This document shows, piece after piece, positions 24,863 through 33,869 of a stretch of DNA of 64,000 nt. Each line of letters begins with the position of its first letter. The stretch's first letter is position 1. Source of the stretch: Flavobacterium chilense (lineage in GTDB: Bacteria; Bacteroidota; Bacteroidia; Flavobacteriales; Flavobacteriaceae). Both the position numbers and the translations under genes were made by a program. The DNA lies in contig NZ_LSYT01000008.1 of the NCBI RefSeq assembly GCF_001602525.1, positions 62,001-126,000 of the forward strand, in the 5' to 3' direction. The notes below the pieces were generated by a model. It was given only the letters and a program-made list of their open reading frames with translations. It searched no databases and had not been told where the DNA came from.

Positions 24863-26620
24863 TTATTTAATGTTTAATCCAAACGGAAGCATTGCCTGAA
24901 CTCCTTTTTGTTTTTGAAGTCTTTTTACCTGCTCAATAAGCATATAGTTTTCTTCGCCAATTTCTTCTTTAATAAAAGCTTCCTTAGATTGTGCAAAAGG
25001 CAAATTAGAAAGGAGATCATTAAGTGTTTTCTCGTATTCAGGGTAGTTTTGCGTACTGTAAGTTTTTATTTTGGCAATTCTTGCGGCTTCTGCAATAGCA
25101 TCATTTAATCCGCCAATTTTATCCACCAAACCAATTTTTACAGCTTCAGTTCCGGACCACACTCTTCCTTGTGCAATAGCATCTACCTGGGCAAAAGTCA
25201 TTTTTCGGCCTTCAGCCACATGAGTTACAAAAGTGTTGTAAATATGCTCAACTCCTTCTAAGGTAAAGGCTTTAAACTTCTCATCAACTGGCACAAACGG
25301 ACTATAATTTGCTGAGTTTTCGTGTGTTTTTACCTGTTCAGTATTAATTCCTAATTTATTTGCTAATGGACTAAAGTTGGGTAAGATTCCAAAAACACCA
25401 ATAGAACCTGTAATTGTATTGTTTTCTGCAAAAATCGTGTTGGCGTTACAAGCGATATAATATCCTCCTGAAGCGGCATAATTTCCCATAGAAACTACAA
25501 CGGGTTTTACTTTTTTAGTAATTTCAATTTCTCTCCAGATTAAATCTGATGTCAGAGCACTTCCGCCCGGACTGTCAATTCTAAGTACAATTGCTTTTAC
25601 ATCATCATTTTTGCGCGCTTCCTGCAAAGAACGGCGCATAGAGCCTTCGCCAATTACAGTAACATCGCCTTCTCCGCTTTGTATTTCGCCCTGAGCGTAA
25701 ATAATAGCAATTTGATCTGTAGCAGTATTTGTTAGAGCTGTTGTAATATTATTTTGAGTATAATCTAAAATCGAAATTTTGTTGTAGTCATCATCACCGG
25801 TTACTTTTAGTGCTTTTTTAATAGCATCATGATACACATCTTCGTATGCTACGATATCAACCAGATGTTGTGCTTTTGCCATTTCGGGAGTTCGTGCCAA
25901 TAAGCCGTTTGCAATCTCATTTAATTTAGGAAGAGGAATGTTTCTGCTTTTAGAAATGTCGGTAGAAACAGTAGTCCAGATCGAGTTCAAAAGAGCGGTT
26001 ACCTGTTCTCTGTTAGCATCACTCATTTTGTTTTCTAAAAATGGTTCAACAGCACTTTTATATTTTCCGTGACGAATCACTTCCATATGAATACCTGTTT
26101 TATCCTGAAAATCTTTAAAGAACATTACTTCAGACGAAAGTCCTTTAAAATCTAAATCTCCCGCAGGATTCAAATAAATGGTATTGGCTACAGAGTTTAA
26201 ATAATATTCTTTTTGCGAATATGTATTGGCATATGCCCAAACAAATTTTCCTGATTTTTTAAAGCTTTCAAGTGCATTTCTCAAATCTTTATATTGTGCC
26301 AGTCCTAAAGAAGATTCATCATTTAAAATCGAGATTCCTTTAATTTTATCATCTTTTTTTGCTGCTTCGATCGCATTGATAACATCGGTTAAACCAATTT
26401 CTTTTTTATCAGAGAAAACAGTTATCCACGGATCTTTATATTTTCCTGCATAATCATTTTTAATTTGTTTTAGATTTAATTCTATAACCGAATCGCTTTT
26501 GACTGAAACACTGTCATCTCCGCCAAAAATTGCCCCAATAAGAATTACTCCAAAAAAGAAGAGCATAATAAATACAAAAATACCAATAACTGTGGCAATT
26601 ACATTTCCTAAAAACTTCAT
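24863..26620 (-). CDS. sppA: Signal peptide peptidase SppA, 67K type
   Basis: A 585-residue membrane-anchored serine protease that removes leftover signal peptides. An N-terminal membrane helix (about 8-33) is followed by two S49 domains. The catalytic Lys188 lies in HGKYKSAVEPF and the nucleophile Ser384 in YAASGGYYIA, matching E. coli Lys209 and Ser409. This is the double-domain E. coli type, not the short Bacillus type. Upstream of the secreted hydrolase. Confidence 0.95.
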   Translation of the reverse strand: MKFLGNVIATVIGIFVFIMLFFFGVILIGAIFGGDDSVSVKSDSVIELNLKQIKNDYAGKYKDPWITVFSDKKEIGLTDVINAIEAAKKDDKIKGISILNDESSLGLAQYKDLRNALESFKKSGKFVWAYANTYSQKEYYLNSVANTIYLNPAGDLDFKGLSSEVMFFKDFQDKTGIHMEVIRHGKYKSAVEPFLENKMSDANREQVTALLNSIWTTVSTDISKSRNIPLPKLNEIANGLLARTPEMAKAQHLVDIVAYEDVYHDAIKKALKVTGDDDYNKISILDYTQNNITTALTNTATDQIAIIYAQGEIQSGEGDVTVIGEGSMRRSLQEARKNDDVKAIVLRIDSPGGSALTSDLIWREIEITKKVKPVVVSMGNYAASGGYYIACNANTIFAENNTITGSIGVFGILPNFSPLANKLGINTEQVKTHENSANYSPFVPVDEKFKAFTLEGVEHIYNTFVTHVAEGRKMTFAQVDAIAQGRVWSGTEAVKIGLVDKIGGLNDAIAEAARIAKIKTYSTQNYPEYEKTLNDLLSNLPFAQSKEAFIKEEIGEENYMLIEQVKRLQKQKGVQAMLPFGLNIK

Positions 26621-26822
26621 AAGTATATTTTTTTAATAAGTATCAAAAAAGATTGATTTGTTACAAATGTAATCTAAAAACAAATTATTTCTAATATACG
26701 AATTACTGAAATAGTTGTAGTTTATACATTTTTAAACCTATAATTAAAGATAGTATATTTTGTAAGATAAATATTGTTTTAAACTTGAATATTTTATATT
26801 TGATAAATTAAATTTTTGCATT

Positions 26823-28013
26823 ATGAAAGAAAAAATATTCTTTATTAACCTTTTCTTTTTCTTTGGTTTTTATGCTGTAGCTCAGAAAGTACAAACTCAA
26901 AAAGTAATTGTCGATAAATTGACCAGATTACCTCTGGAAAACGTGAATGTATATAATCAGAAGGATAATTCGCTGACGAATAAAGAAGGTGTTTTTTCTT
27001 TTATTTCTGATCAGAATGAGCTAAATTTTAGCCTCATTGGATATGAAGATCTTAAAGTGAATTTTGAGCAAATTAAGAACCTTGATACTATTTATTTACA
27101 AAACAAGATGATTGAACTTGACGAGGTTGTTGTTGGTAATGAAGTTTCAATACTTAAAAAGGTATATAGTAAGATGAAAGAAAACTATATTTTACAGCCT
27201 TACAATGAGAATTTTTTTTTAAGGTGTACTTTAAAACGAAATGATGAATTGGCAAGACTACAGGATATTTATGGTAAGGTGTCCAGAAAAAGTATTTTTA
27301 AGACAAAAACTCAGCCAGATAATAAATGCGAGGTTGAGGTTTTGAATATGAGAAAAGTTGGGATTACAGATAAAGACGATTTTGTATATTTTCAATTTCA
27401 AAGTTTTGAGAAATTATTTGATTTGAATGTTTTAATTTATATAGAAATTGATGATTTTGAGCTTACTCAGGAAAAAAATGTGGCAAGCGGTTATTTAAAA
27501 ATTAGTTTTATTAAAAAAGAAGCTAATATGATGGGACAAAAAACAAGCGGCTATTTTATTATCAATAAAGAGGATTATGCTATTGTAGAAACATATTTTG
27601 ATTTTTATAATGATGCAAATAAGGTACCATATCAAAAAAAGAGCAAGGTTGACTATCGAACAACCAGTTTTAAAACAACATCAAATTATAAAAAAAATAA
27701 AACCACTAATAAGTATTATTTGAGTAATGCAAATTCTGATGTTAAAGTTGAGCTAATTGGAAATGAAAAACTAGGAAAAGTCAATTATGATTATTCAGCC
27801 CAATATCTTGTAACAAATAGTTTTATTTCAGAAAAAGCAAACTCCAATTTATCAATGAATAAAGATATTTTTAAAGTGAAATATCCATATTCAGAGCAAT
27901 TCTGGAAAAACCAAAATCAGTTGCTACTGACAAGTGATCTAAGTCAGTTTTTAAAGCGGGTTTTAGATAACAAAGACAATAAGAAAGAGTTTGATATAGT
28001 TGGTAACTTCTGA
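26823..28013 (+). CDS. Carboxypeptidase-like regulatory domain protein
   Basis: A 396-residue exported protein (signal peptide ending near VAQK). Residues 20-105 form a carboxypeptidase-regulatory-like beta domain (VIVDKLTRLPLENVNVYNQKDNSLTNKEGVFSF). The rest is beta-rich without a recognised family; it may be surface-exposed or outer-membrane associated. The gene is very Lys/Asn/Phe-rich and AT-rich. Alone between sppA and folK. Confidence 0.72.
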   Translation: MKEKIFFINLFFFFGFYAVAQKVQTQKVIVDKLTRLPLENVNVYNQKDNSLTNKEGVFSFISDQNELNFSLIGYEDLKVNFEQIKNLDTIYLQNKMIELDEVVVGNEVSILKKVYSKMKENYILQPYNENFFLRCTLKRNDELARLQDIYGKVSRKSIFKTKTQPDNKCEVEVLNMRKVGITDKDDFVYFQFQSFEKLFDLNVLIYIEIDDFELTQEKNVASGYLKISFIKKEANMMGQKTSGYFIINKEDYAIVETYFDFYNDANKVPYQKKSKVDYRTTSFKTTSNYKKNKTTNKYYLSNANSDVKVELIGNEKLGKVNYDYSAQYLVTNSFISEKANSNLSMNKDIFKVKYPYSEQFWKNQNQLLLTSDLSQFLKRVLDNKDNKKEFDIVGNF

Positions 28014-28071
28014 TTCTTGAATCAAATAATGTAGTTAATTCTAAAATAGTTTTAGTTAATTTGCATTAATT

Positions 28072-29205
28072 ATGAAGTCACAGCATCAAATCGTATTATC
28101 TATAGGGAGTAATCAGGGAAACAGGTTAGAAAATATCCAGAATTGTATTGATCTGATACATCAGGAAGTTGGAACTGTTATCAGGGTTTCCAGATTATAT
28201 GAAACTCCCGCCTGGGGATTTGAAAGTGATGCTTTCTATAATTGTGCTTTGATTTTACATACTGCTTCATCAGCACAAAAAGTACTCAGTCAGGTCCTGA
28301 AAGTCGAAAAACAATTAGGACGAATCCGTTCAGAACAACAAGGTTATCAATCCCGAATTATCGATATTGATCTGATTACTTTTGATGACGAAATAATTAA
28401 TTCAGAAAAATTACAGATTCCGCATCCGTTAATGCAAAACAGAAATTTTGTTTTGTTGCCTGTGCAGGATTTAAAATTAGACTGGAAACACCCTGTTTTT
28501 CAAAAATCAATTTCAGAGTTAATCGCAAGTTCTCCGGATGACAGCGTTTGTACCATAGTTCAGGATTTAAGAAATCCGTTGTTGGAAATTCCGCTGGAAA
28601 AATTTAATTATATTGCTTTTGAAGGAAATATTGGGGCAGGAAAAACAACTCTGGTACACAAAATTGCAGAAGATTTTAATGCTAAAACCGTTTTAGAACG
28701 TTTTGCCGATAATCCGTTTTTACCCAAATTTTACAAAGATCAAAACCGATATGCTTTTCCTTTAGAAATGTCATTTCTGGCAGATCGTTATCAGCAATTG
28801 TCGGATGACCTGGCACAGTTTGATTTATTTAAAGATTTCATTGTAGCCGATTATCATATTTTTAAATCGCTGATTTTTGCTAAAATTACACTGGCAGAAG
28901 ATGAATATCGTTTGTATAGAAATCTTTTTGATATTATATACAAAGAAATGCCAAAACCGGATTTGTATGTTTACCTGTATCAGAATACAGAACGATTACT
29001 ACAAAACATCAAGAAACGCGGACGTAATTATGAACAAAATATTGAAGCAGCATATTTGGATAAAATCAATAATGGCTATTTGGAATACATAAAATCCCAA
29101 ACCGATTTGAATGTGCTGATCATTGATGTTTCTGATCGTGATTTTGTAAAAAAACACGAAGATTACCTCTATATTTTAAATGAAATTCAGAAGAAGATAG
29201 GTTAA
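28072..29205 (+). CDS. folK: Fusion: HPPK (FolK) and deoxynucleoside kinase
   Basis: A 377-residue bifunctional protein. Residues 5-160 are 2-amino-4-hydroxy-6-hydroxymethyldihydropteridine diphosphokinase (IVLSIGSNQGNRLENI; RIIDIDLITF; IPHPLMQNRNFVLLP), an enzyme of folate synthesis. Residues 180-377 are a deoxynucleoside kinase (P-loop GNIGAGKT at 185-192; DRYQQL; KRGRNYEQNI), which salvages deoxynucleosides. The join makes one product for folate and dNTP supply. This fusion is common in Bacteroidota. Confidence 0.93.
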   Translation: MKSQHQIVLSIGSNQGNRLENIQNCIDLIHQEVGTVIRVSRLYETPAWGFESDAFYNCALILHTASSAQKVLSQVLKVEKQLGRIRSEQQGYQSRIIDIDLITFDDEIINSEKLQIPHPLMQNRNFVLLPVQDLKLDWKHPVFQKSISELIASSPDDSVCTIVQDLRNPLLEIPLEKFNYIAFEGNIGAGKTTLVHKIAEDFNAKTVLERFADNPFLPKFYKDQNRYAFPLEMSFLADRYQQLSDDLAQFDLFKDFIVADYHIFKSLIFAKITLAEDEYRLYRNLFDIIYKEMPKPDLYVYLYQNTERLLQNIKKRGRNYEQNIEAAYLDKINNGYLEYIKSQTDLNVLIIDVSDRDFVKKHEDYLYILNEIQKKIG

Positions 29206-29269
29206 TTTGTCAATTAGAAAATGTTTCAATTAGAAAGTGTTTTTTTAATTATCTCATTTTCTAATTATT

Positions 29270-32200
29270 TTATCTCTTCAATGAAAAATGACCTCTTAAA
29301 ACAGGTTTTGTATTGTCTATTTTTAAGGCGTACCAATAATCTGAAGCTGGTAAAGGAGTTTTTTCAAAAGTACCGTCCCAGCTCATTTTAGAAGCATTTA
29401 ATTGTGCAATTAATTTTCCGTAACGATCAAAAATGGTGACTTCTGCCTGAGGATAATTTTCCATACCTGTAACTTCCCATAAGTCATTATATGAATCATT
29501 GTTAGGAGTAAAAAATGCAGGAAAAACAAGTACAACAAAAGTTTGGGTAGTTTCTCCACAACCACTTTTTTCTCTCGCATAAGCAGTTCGTAAACCACCC
29601 GGAACATCATAAAAAACATTAGAATCCTGATAATTTGTTCCGTCTACAGAATATTCAAAATAATCAGCCTCTTTTTTAAGGTAAATTACAGCCCTTGTTC
29701 CGTTTACATCAATCCTGTCAATCTGCGGAACCTGATGTTCATCAACCTTAATTGTTTTTCGGCTCGTGCAATTTTCCGGAGCAGGGCTCGTAACATCTAC
29801 AGTGTACGTGCCGCCAGCAGCAACATCAATAGTTGGACTTGTAGCGCCTGTATTCCATAAATAAGTCATTCCTGAAATTCCTGCATCCAGCGTTATTTTT
29901 TGAAATTGGCACAGAATCAAGGTTTCATCTGTAACCGCAGGAGGTGTATAAATCACAATATTTACAGGAGTACGATTAGTATTGACACAGCCATTGTTTG
30001 ATGCTTCGGCATAGTAAGTTGTATTAGTAGAAATTGCCGGCGTAGTAAAACTATTTCCTGTATAAACGCTTGTTCCGCCTGTAGCAGTTGTGTACCAATT
30101 AATATTTCCAATATTTGAACTTGCTTTAATAGTAACAGATCCTGATCCGCAATTCGTATAAGTAGCCTGATTTGCAACCGGAGTCGTTGGGGTTGTATAG
30201 ACAGTTGCAGTAACTAATTTTCGATTTGACGTACAGCTTGCATCAATATAATAGTTTGTGGTAGCGTTTATTACCGGAGTGGTGTAGGTATTGCCTGTTG
30301 TAAGTAAATTTCCTCCAACAGCAGCATCATACCAGTTTATTGTTGCGCCGCTAGTGGCAGTAGCAGTAAATGTAAAAGTTCCTGAATCACAAACCGCAGC
30401 AGGATTTGCTCCGGGTGTTGCTACCGGAATAGTGATTTTGGTACTTGCCGCAATTTCTAAAGGAGCTTCTCCCGGCATTCCTCCATATTCAACAACATAA
30501 CCTTTAGGCTGATAAGCATCTCCGGGAGTTAATGATCCGGTATTGGACAAATCATTCCAGGAGCCTTTTATGCCAACTCCGGGTTGTGTAATATGTGCAT
30601 AATCTTCATCACCCTGATTGTTTGGTTCTCCATTATTCCAGAAAGCATAATTGGGTGTAGAGCCATTAGCGGCTCCGTTCCAGAAAACCGTTCCGGCTTC
30701 TGGTCCTGTAACCCATTTCCAGACACCTTCAGTTTCAGCATCACTCCCGCCGATCCATCCGGTTCCAGAGGCTTGTTCCCCAATTAATTTAGCTTCATCA
30801 GCAGATAAAATTGTAGCGAGATAACCTTTTAATCCATAATAAGTTCTGGCTTCAGCGGCAGCTTTTGCTGCGGTCCAGGTGATTCCAATGCTTGGAACAA
30901 ATAAATAATAATGTTGAGTAGAAGGCAGATAATTGGCCTGACCTATGGTAATCGAAAAAGTTTTGGTGCCAGAAGCTGTAGCCGAAGAATTAGAAAATAC
31001 GACATCTTTTATGGCAGCTTCCAGATCAGCATACAAAACATCTGCTCCGGTCGGATTGTATAATTTTAGTTTACCTGCGGTTGCATCCCAGCTTGTGGTA
31101 ATTGAGGGATGAGCCGCTGCATTTGAAAGCTCTAGTTTATCTAAACCACTGGAATAACCTGAGGAAATCTGAATATAACCAGCTTCGGTTCCCGGTTCAA
31201 GAGGATCATGTGTAATGGTAATAGTATTTACAATATTGATAACATTTTGAGGGCAATATAATTGATCTCCGGTTGCTTTTATTACCGGAGGAAGAGTTGT
31301 ACTTGCATTACATTTATTAGAATATATAGTAGCAACATCTTTATTAGATGACCAGTTAGAGTCAGAGTACGCTTTGTTGTCAACTTGTATACAACTAAGT
31401 TTCGAATTCGATTTCAAATCTAATTGTGAGATATTGGTGTTGGCTCCATTTTTTAAATTCAAACTCGTTAATTGATTATTGTTGCAATAAAAAACTGCTA
31501 AAACCGTATTTTTAGAAACATCTAAATCTTCTAACTGATTATTGTTGACCATAATATGAGTCAAAGCAATGTTTTTTGACAAATCGATATCAGCTAGCTT
31601 ATTATTGTTGCAATGAATGACTACTAAAGCAGAATTTTTAGAAACATCAAGATTTGTTAATTGATTATTATCGATAGTAAAACTTTGTAAAATGGTATTT
31701 TGAGTAATGTCCAGAGTTGATAATTGATTAGCATCACAATATAATCCATTCAGATACTTGTTTTTAGTAACATCTAAACCTGTTAGTTTATTGGTTCCGC
31801 AAGACAGCATCTTTAAGTTTAGGTTTTTAGTGAGGTCTAAACTCGATATTTGATTGTTTTCACAATTTAAATGATTTAAACTAACATTTTTAGAGGTGTC
31901 TAAGCCGGAAAGTTTATTTGAACTGCAATTTAAATCGTTGATTGTATTGTTTTTAGAAATGTCTAAAGTGGCTAATTGATTTCCGGAGCAGGACAAGCTG
32001 GTTAGAAGTAGATTATTAGAAATGTCTAAATCCAATAATAAGTTATTGTCTAAATTTAAGAAATTTAAAGAGATATTTTTACTTAAATCGATAGTTGTTA
32101 GCTTGTTGTTTTTAGAAGAAAAAAACGTTAAAGCTGTATTTTTAGAAATAGTAATACTGGTAAGTTTGTTATTATCAATGAATATTGTTTTTAAATAAAT

Positions 32201-32569
32201 ATTCTTTGAAAGATCAAGTTGTACTAAATCATTAAAACTACAAATTAAAGAAGTAAGGTATAAATTGTTAGAGAGGTCTAAAGTGCTGATGTGGTTTCTT
32301 TTGACCGGATCATTATTGATAGCTCCAATGTTTAATTGCTCTAGTTTTAGAAAAGCTTCAATCCCGGTTAAATCTGAAATTTCTCTGGATGAAATGTCTA
32401 ATGCGATTACATCTTTTATTTGTGCAGTTGAAACTTTGCCATCAATAGCCCCACTATCGATTCCTAAATCAATTAAAGCTTTTTCAAAGTTTGGATCAGG
32501 AATTGGTGTAAATTGGGCATAACCTAAAAAACCAACTAAAAATAAAAATAAAGTAATTCTGTTTTTCAT
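29270..32569 (-). CDS. T9SS type B protein with LRR and C-type lectin domains
   Basis: A 1,099-residue secreted surface protein. A signal peptide (MKNRITLFLFLVGFLGYAQ) is followed by about 14 leucine-rich repeats of 21 residues (LDLSKNxxLxxLxCxxNQLTS) over roughly 70-390. A C-type lectin-like domain follows at about 560-700 (GEPNNQGDEDYAHI, GSWND, GYVVEYGG), then Ig-like segments with paired Cys. The C-terminal about 95 residues are a type B T9SS sorting domain (FFTPNNDSYNDLWEVTG, YPQAEVTIFDRYGKLI, GTFEKTPLPASDYWY). It is probably secreted by the type IX system as an adhesin. A start at 32575 (MLMK) is equally possible. Confidence 0.9.
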   Translation of the reverse strand: MKNRITLFLFLVGFLGYAQFTPIPDPNFEKALIDLGIDSGAIDGKVSTAQIKDVIALDISSREISDLTGIEAFLKLEQLNIGAINNDPVKRNHISTLDLSNNLYLTSLICSFNDLVQLDLSKNIYLKTIFIDNNKLTSITISKNTALTFFSSKNNKLTTIDLSKNISLNFLNLDNNLLLDLDISNNLLLTSLSCSGNQLATLDISKNNTINDLNCSSNKLSGLDTSKNVSLNHLNCENNQISSLDLTKNLNLKMLSCGTNKLTGLDVTKNKYLNGLYCDANQLSTLDITQNTILQSFTIDNNQLTNLDVSKNSALVVIHCNNNKLADIDLSKNIALTHIMVNNNQLEDLDVSKNTVLAVFYCNNNQLTSLNLKNGANTNISQLDLKSNSKLSCIQVDNKAYSDSNWSSNKDVATIYSNKCNASTTLPPVIKATGDQLYCPQNVINIVNTITITHDPLEPGTEAGYIQISSGYSSGLDKLELSNAAAHPSITTSWDATAGKLKLYNPTGADVLYADLEAAIKDVVFSNSSATASGTKTFSITIGQANYLPSTQHYYLFVPSIGITWTAAKAAAEARTYYGLKGYLATILSADEAKLIGEQASGTGWIGGSDAETEGVWKWVTGPEAGTVFWNGAANGSTPNYAFWNNGEPNNQGDEDYAHITQPGVGIKGSWNDLSNTGSLTPGDAYQPKGYVVEYGGMPGEAPLEIAASTKITIPVATPGANPAAVCDSGTFTFTATATSGATINWYDAAVGGNLLTTGNTYTTPVINATTNYYIDASCTSNRKLVTATVYTTPTTPVANQATYTNCGSGSVTIKASSNIGNINWYTTATGGTSVYTGNSFTTPAISTNTTYYAEASNNGCVNTNRTPVNIVIYTPPAVTDETLILCQFQKITLDAGISGMTYLWNTGATSPTIDVAAGGTYTVDVTSPAPENCTSRKTIKVDEHQVPQIDRIDVNGTRAVIYLKKEADYFEYSVDGTNYQDSNVFYDVPGGLRTAYAREKSGCGETTQTFVVLVFPAFFTPNNDSYNDLWEVTGMENYPQAEVTIFDRYGKLIAQLNASKMSWDGTFEKTPLPASDYWYALKIDNTKPVLRGHFSLKR

Positions 32570-32672
32570 AAGCATCTATTTCTAATTCTCTTTCGTAAAT
32601 GTACTTAAGAGAATTGTAAAATAAATGTTGCTAATTAGTTATTTTGTTTGAAAAAGTATTACTTTTTGTAGA

Positions 32673-33209
32673 TTATAAATTCCAATGCATTTTTTTAAAC
32701 AAATCCCAAACTACAATTCCGGCACTCACAGAAATGTTTAGAGAATGTTTTGTTCCCAGTTGAGGGATCTCAATACAACCATTACAAATGGCAACCGCTT
32801 CCTGAGAAACGCCATAGACTTCATTGCCAAAAATAAGAGCATATTTCTGGTTTGGTTCTACTTTAAAATCCTGAAGAAAAACAGCACTTTCGACTTGTTC
32901 AATAGCCATGGTCAGTACGTTTTCTTTTTTAAGATTTTCAATAACTTCCAATACATTTTCATGATGTTCCCAGGTTACAGTTTCTGTTGCACCAAGAGCT
33001 GTTTTGTGAATTTCTTTATTGGGCGGTGTTGCTGTAATACCGCATAAAATTATTTTTTCTATCAAAAAAGCATCTGCTGTTCTAAAAACAGAGCCAATAT
33101 TGTGTAAACTGCGAATGTCATCCAAAACTAAAATTAGAGGAGTTTTGTCTGATTTTTTAAAATCTTCAATCGATTTTCTGTCTAGTTCACTATTTTCAAG
33201 TTTTCTCAT
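32673..33209 (-). CDS. Small SpoU-type RNA methyltransferase
   Basis: A 178-residue SPOUT-fold enzyme with motif 1 NIGSVFRTADAF, motif 2 LIFGNEVYGVS and motif 3 LNISVSAGIVVWDL, which together form the knotted SAM site. It is short, lacking an N-terminal extra domain, so it is a TrmH/TrmL-like 2'-O-ribose methyltransferase of tRNA or rRNA; the target base cannot be told. A terminator lies between it and the DUF1573 gene upstream. Confidence 0.9.
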   Translation of the reverse strand: MRKLENSELDRKSIEDFKKSDKTPLILVLDDIRSLHNIGSVFRTADAFLIEKIILCGITATPPNKEIHKTALGATETVTWEHHENVLEVIENLKKENVLTMAIEQVESAVFLQDFKVEPNQKYALIFGNEVYGVSQEAVAICNGCIEIPQLGTKHSLNISVSAGIVVWDLFKKMHWNL

Positions 33210-33229
33210 ATAAGTTGCATTCAGGTCAT

Positions 33230-33262
33230 AAAAAAAGCTTCCAAAGATAAGGAAGCTTTTTC
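33230..33262 (-). terminator. Terminator between DUF1573 and methyltransferase genes
   Basis: AAAAAGCTTCC pairs with GGAAGCTTTTT, with a T run on the minus strand. It would end the DUF1573 transcript. Confidence 0.75.
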
Positions 33263-33286
33263 TATTATTTTATTTTGTTTTTCAGA

Positions 33287-33712
33287 TTAGCTTTTAACCG
33301 GATCTGGTAAAACAGTACCTTTAATGGTAAGTACTTTTGTTGGTTGTCCTTCTGCGTTAGAAGTAACAGTTACAGTTTTTGTAAAAGCACCAACTCTGTC
33401 AGTAGCATATTTTACACCAATAATACCTTTAGCACCAGGAGCGATTGGCTCTTTTGGAGTTGTTGGTACAGTACAACCACAAGATCCTTGTGTGTTAGTA
33501 ATGATTAATGGTTTTGTTCCGTTATTTACAAAAACAAATTCACGTTTTCCATCAGCATTGTGAGCGATAGTACCGTAATCAATAGTTTCTGTTTCAAAAG
33601 CCATTCCGGCTCCTTCAACTTTAGCAACTTTAGCTGTTACTTTTTTAGCCTGGGCGTTAGAAGCAGTAATTCCAACTACAGCTAACATAGCGAATAAAAT
33701 TATTTTTTTCAT
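33287..33712 (-). CDS. DUF1573 domain exported protein
   Basis: A 141-residue protein with a signal peptide (cleavage near SNAQ) and a DUF1573 beta domain: FETETIDYGTIAHNADGKREFVFVNNGTKPLIITNTQGSCGCTVPTTPKEPIAPGAKG. The family is common and abundant in Bacteroidota periplasm; function unknown. The conserved GSCGC pair may bind metal or form a disulfide. Divergent from mutS. Confidence 0.88.
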   Translation of the reverse strand: MKKIILFAMLAVVGITASNAQAKKVTAKVAKVEGAGMAFETETIDYGTIAHNADGKREFVFVNNGTKPLIITNTQGSCGCTVPTTPKEPIAPGAKGIIGVKYATDRVGAFTKTVTVTSNAEGQPTKVLTIKGTVLPDPVKS

Positions 33713-33869
33713 CTTCGAATCTTTATTTTAATTTATGAACAAATCTATATAAAATTCTTATATCTCAACATAAAAATTTCTTAAAATATTTTAATTTTTG
33801 AAGGCCTTCGATATGCCGCCAAAATATTATAAATTCGCTGTCTTAATTTTTCATTTAAAATACAATAAT

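Noticed and set aside
30291..30787. Plus-strand frames inside the LRR protein gene
   Set aside because: Antisense shadows of a repetitive coding region.
33798..33869. A longer MutS start
   Set aside because: The extra 24 residues do not resemble MutS, while (M)AAKEKVV from the TTG at 33870 fits the genus.
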